This document shows, piece by piece, positions 62,246-64,000 of a DNA stretch of 64,000 nt. Source of the DNA: an uncultured Holophaga sp. (GTDB lineage Bacteria; Acidobacteriota; Holophagae; Holophagales; Holophagaceae); contig NZ_OY781925.1 in the NCBI RefSeq assembly GCF_963677305.1, positions 3,500,783 to 3,564,782 on the forward strand, given 5' to 3'. The notes beneath the pieces are model-generated. The model searched no databases, was not told where the DNA came from, and was given only the letters and a program-made list of their open reading frames with translations. The translations under genes were made by a program, and so were the position numbers. Each line of letters begins with the position of its first letter. Positions within the stretch are counted from its first letter, which is position 1.

Positions 62246-63223
62246 TTGAAAATCCTCCTCGAAGAAGACCACCCCCGCCTCGACCGCTTCCTCACCGAGC
62301 GCTTCCCTGAAATCGCCCGCTCCCGCTGGGACCAGTGGATCCGTGGCGGTCACGTCCTCCTCAAGGGCCAGCCCGCCACCAAGGCCGGCACCCGCCTCCG
62401 GGCCGGGGACGAACTGGAGACAGAGCTCCCGGAGACCACCCCCCCCGGCCTGCACCTGGAACCCGAGGACCTGGACCTGCCCACCCTCTTCGAGGATGAT
62501 CGCCTCTGGATCCTGGACAAGCCCGCCGGCATCGTGGTGCATCCCGGCCCCGGCCATCCCGGCGGCACCGTGGTGAACGCCCTCCTGGGCCGCCTCCACC
62601 GGGCCGCCGATGCGGCAGCAGAGCGGGACGAGGAGGAGGACGACGACGAGAGCACCCCAGTCTGGCCGGGTCTGGTCCACCGCCTCGACCGCTACACCAC
62701 GGGTTGTCTGGCCACAGCCAAGGATGCCGAAGCCCAGGCCTCCCTTCAGGCCCAGTTCAAGGCCCGCACCGTGGACAAGCGCTACCTCGCCCTGGTCCGC
62801 AACAGCCGCAGGCTCCCGGAGCTGGGCAGCCTCCTGGTGGACGAGCCCATCGGACGCCACCGCCTGGAGCGCCTCAAGATGTGCATCACGGTCGGCGGAC
62901 GCCCCTCCCAGACCCGGGTGAAGGTACTCGCCCGCAGCTCGGGCCTCGCCCTGGTGGAGTGCGAGCTGCTGACCGGCCGCACTCACCAGATCCGAGTGCA
63001 CCTCAACCACCTGGGTGCCCCCATCATCGGGGATCCCCTCTATGGCGGCCCCACCCAGTGGCAGGATCTGGACAAGCGCCCCTTCACCTGCGGGCACCCC
63101 CTCCTCCATGCCCACCGGCTCGAGATCGACCACCCAGGGGATGGCCGCCGGATCGCCGTCCAGGCTCCCCTGCCCGAGACCTTCCGCCAGCTGCTGGAGC
63201 GCCTGTCCATCCAAATCCCCTGA
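62246..63223 (+). CDS. RluD-type pseudouridine synthase
   Basis: The 325-residue protein has an N-terminal S4 domain (RLDRFLTERFPEIARSRWDQWIRGGHVLLKG) and a catalytic domain with VHRLDRYTTGCLATAKD (Asp), VDKRYLALV, ELLTGRTHQIRVHLNHLGAPIIGDPLYGG and LLHAHRLEIDHP. An acidic insertion (EEEDDDES, about 130-137) precedes the active-site motif. A TTG at 62246 is the start, with AAGG 8 bp upstream. RluD proteins modify 23S rRNA helix 69; its target here is inferred. Confidence 0.88.
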   Translation: MKILLEEDHPRLDRFLTERFPEIARSRWDQWIRGGHVLLKGQPATKAGTRLRAGDELETELPETTPPGLHLEPEDLDLPTLFEDDRLWILDKPAGIVVHPGPGHPGGTVVNALLGRLHRAADAAAERDEEEDDDESTPVWPGLVHRLDRYTTGCLATAKDAEAQASLQAQFKARTVDKRYLALVRNSRRLPELGSLLVDEPIGRHRLERLKMCITVGGRPSQTRVKVLARSSGLALVECELLTGRTHQIRVHLNHLGAPIIGDPLYGGPTQWQDLDKRPFTCGHPLLHAHRLEIDHPGDGRRIAVQAPLPETFRQLLERLSIQIP

Positions 63224-63301
63224 GGCGGCCCGGCAGGGGCATCTTGGCAATGGGGAAAAGTGGCCCATCATTGAACCTGATCCCACTCCTGTGAGGCTGG
63301 C

Positions 63302-63793
63302 ATGATGATGACCCCCGTGCAGATGGCCCTGGTCCCCTTCTGGCAGACCCCGAGCGGCACCCTGAATCCAGCCTTCGGGATCCCGGTGGCCTTCGCCTGC
63401 CTTGTCATCCTGGTCGTCATCATCCTCAAGCTCCGGGAACTTCCCTCCAGCCGGAGGGCCAAGCGTGCCCCCACCATGACCCCCCACCAGGTGGAGGCCC
63501 TCATGATCGGGACCCCTCCCCGCATCATCGACCTCCGCCCCCTGGAGGAGTTCAATGGGGCCAAAGGGCACATCCGGGGCGCCCTATCCATGCCGCTCCC
63601 GGACCTCCGCAAGCGCCTGGGGGAGCTCAATGCCCGCGACCGGGACGCCATCCTCCTGGTGGACGAGACCGATGAGCTCTCCCACCTGGCCTTGCCCCTC
63701 CTGACCAGTGCGGGGCACCCCTGGGTCTACGTGCTCAAGGGAGGCATGCGGGCCTGGAGACGGGCCAAGCTCCCACTCTACAAGCCACACTGA
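63302..63793 (+). CDS. Membrane-anchored rhodanese-like protein lacking the active-site Cys
   Basis: The 163-residue protein has one membrane helix (about 24-43) and a rhodanese fold: PPRIIDLRPLEEFNGAKGHIRGALSMPLPDLRKRL and VLKGGMRAWRRAKLP. The active loop normally reads C-R-x-G; here the strand AILLVDETDELSH has no Cys. It is probably a binding or regulatory rhodanese rather than a sulfurtransferase. Three ATG codons in a row begin at 63302. Confidence 0.75.
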   Translation: MMMTPVQMALVPFWQTPSGTLNPAFGIPVAFACLVILVVIILKLRELPSSRRAKRAPTMTPHQVEALMIGTPPRIIDLRPLEEFNGAKGHIRGALSMPLPDLRKRLGELNARDRDAILLVDETDELSHLALPLLTSAGHPWVYVLKGGMRAWRRAKLPLYKPH

Positions 63794-63800
63794 GATGCGG

Positions 63801-63848
63801 TGGAGGGGGGCACTGAGAGCGCGAAGCGACCGGGCGGCCCCCCCTCCA
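63801..63848. repeat. GC-rich inverted repeat between convergent genes
   Basis: TGGAGGGGGG (63801-63810) and CCCCCCTCCA (63839-63848) are perfectly complementary across 28 bp. The position between two convergent stops suits a transcription end, although no T tract is present. Confidence 0.45.
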
Positions 63849-63857
63849 AGGCCAGTC

Positions 63858-64000
63858 CTACAGGCGAAGCCGGTACCCGACACCGGACTCGGTGATGAAG
63901 TGGCGGGGGCGCGCAGGCTCCCGCTCCAGCTTCTGCCGTAGCTGGGCCATGTAGACCCTGAGGTAGTGGGGCTGGGCACCGGCGGTGTCCCCCCAGACCT
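63858..64000 (-). CDS. C-terminal end of a KdpE/OmpR-family response regulator (5' truncated by window)
   Basis: The last 47 codons are in the window: VWGDTAG then HYLRVYMAQLRQKLE and FITESGVGYRLRL, ending with TAG. This is the winged-helix recognition helix and wing of OmpR-type regulators. The YLRVYxxxLRxKLE plus TExGVGYRL combination is closest to KdpE, which controls the Kdp potassium pump. The receiver domain lies beyond the window edge. Confidence 0.75.
   Translation of the reverse strand, partial: VWGDTAGAQPHYLRVYMAQLRQKLEREPARPRHFITESGVGYRLRL

Overview
The window is a GC-rich bacterial chromosome segment with densely packed genes and many 4-bp ATGA stop/start overlaps. No plasmid or phage core genes are recognisable. 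The gene set points to a Gram-negative rod with lipopolysaccharide: an RND tripartite pump, a GmhA heptose enzyme, an LpxH-like hydrolase and the MreBCD/PBP2/RodA rod complex. It makes haem, carries c-type haem and non-haem iron proteins, and has an S46 peptidase. My best guess from this combination is Acidobacteriota (Holophagae/Geothrix-like). That is inference; no rRNA or other strong phylogenetic marker is present.

Layout. 1-2305: the end of a probable acyl-CoA dehydratase activase and an S46 dipeptidyl-peptidase. 2385-2926: tRNA-Ser(UGA), tRNA-Lys(UUU) and tRNA-Glu(UUC), all with encoded CCA, with two promoters and two terminators. 3273-7015: a two-gene carbohydrate module, a GT4 transferase fused to an alpha/alpha-barrel-like domain plus a GH130 phosphorylase-family protein. 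7016-9563: a scarred stretch holding an AbiEi-type antitoxin remnant, an intact cation/proton antiporter and the tail of a CHAT-domain protein. 9524-16086: a TetR regulator diverging from an RND efflux operon, with an elaborate operator between them. 16135-26516: an MFS exporter, a DinB-fold protein, a small EF-hand protein, ferrochelatase plus porphyrinogen oxidase, a hybrid histidine kinase, MurJ, and an LpxH-like/GT4 pair. 26580-35794: an alpha/beta hydrolase, a DUF4382-like lipoprotein, a RelA/SpoT enzyme, a Nudix CoA pyrophosphatase, a solute-binding protein and pyruvate carboxylase. 35941-44768: RsmB, GmhA, a membrane haem protein, then a minus-strand run encoding an HD hydrolase, a PTPS-fold enzyme, a polysaccharide deacetylase and FtsK. 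44788-49294: DsbD, bacteriohemerythrin, Hsp33, an acyltransferase and QueC. 49431-57101: an MFS carrier, a SurA-like lipoprotein and the mreB-mreC-mreD-mrdA-rodA shape operon. 57244-64000: a PstS-like protein, two pseudouridine synthases, a DegT aminotransferase, a HIT-like protein, Lgt, a rhodanese-fold protein and the end of a KdpE-like regulator.

The genes with most to say beyond routine annotation are these. The PTPS-fold protein carries the ExxHGH signature of PTPS-III (folate FolB bypass) instead of the QueD cysteine. The mrdA (PBP2) frame appears to start at CTG behind a near-perfect Shine-Dalgarno. The GT4-barrel/GH130 pair is a candidate glycan synthesis-and-turnover module with unknown product. 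The TetR/RND intergenic region predicts a leaderless tetR mRNA. The strip around the antiporter looks like a decayed accessory or defence locus. Coordinates were read by eye, and all family assignments come from motif recognition without database searches.
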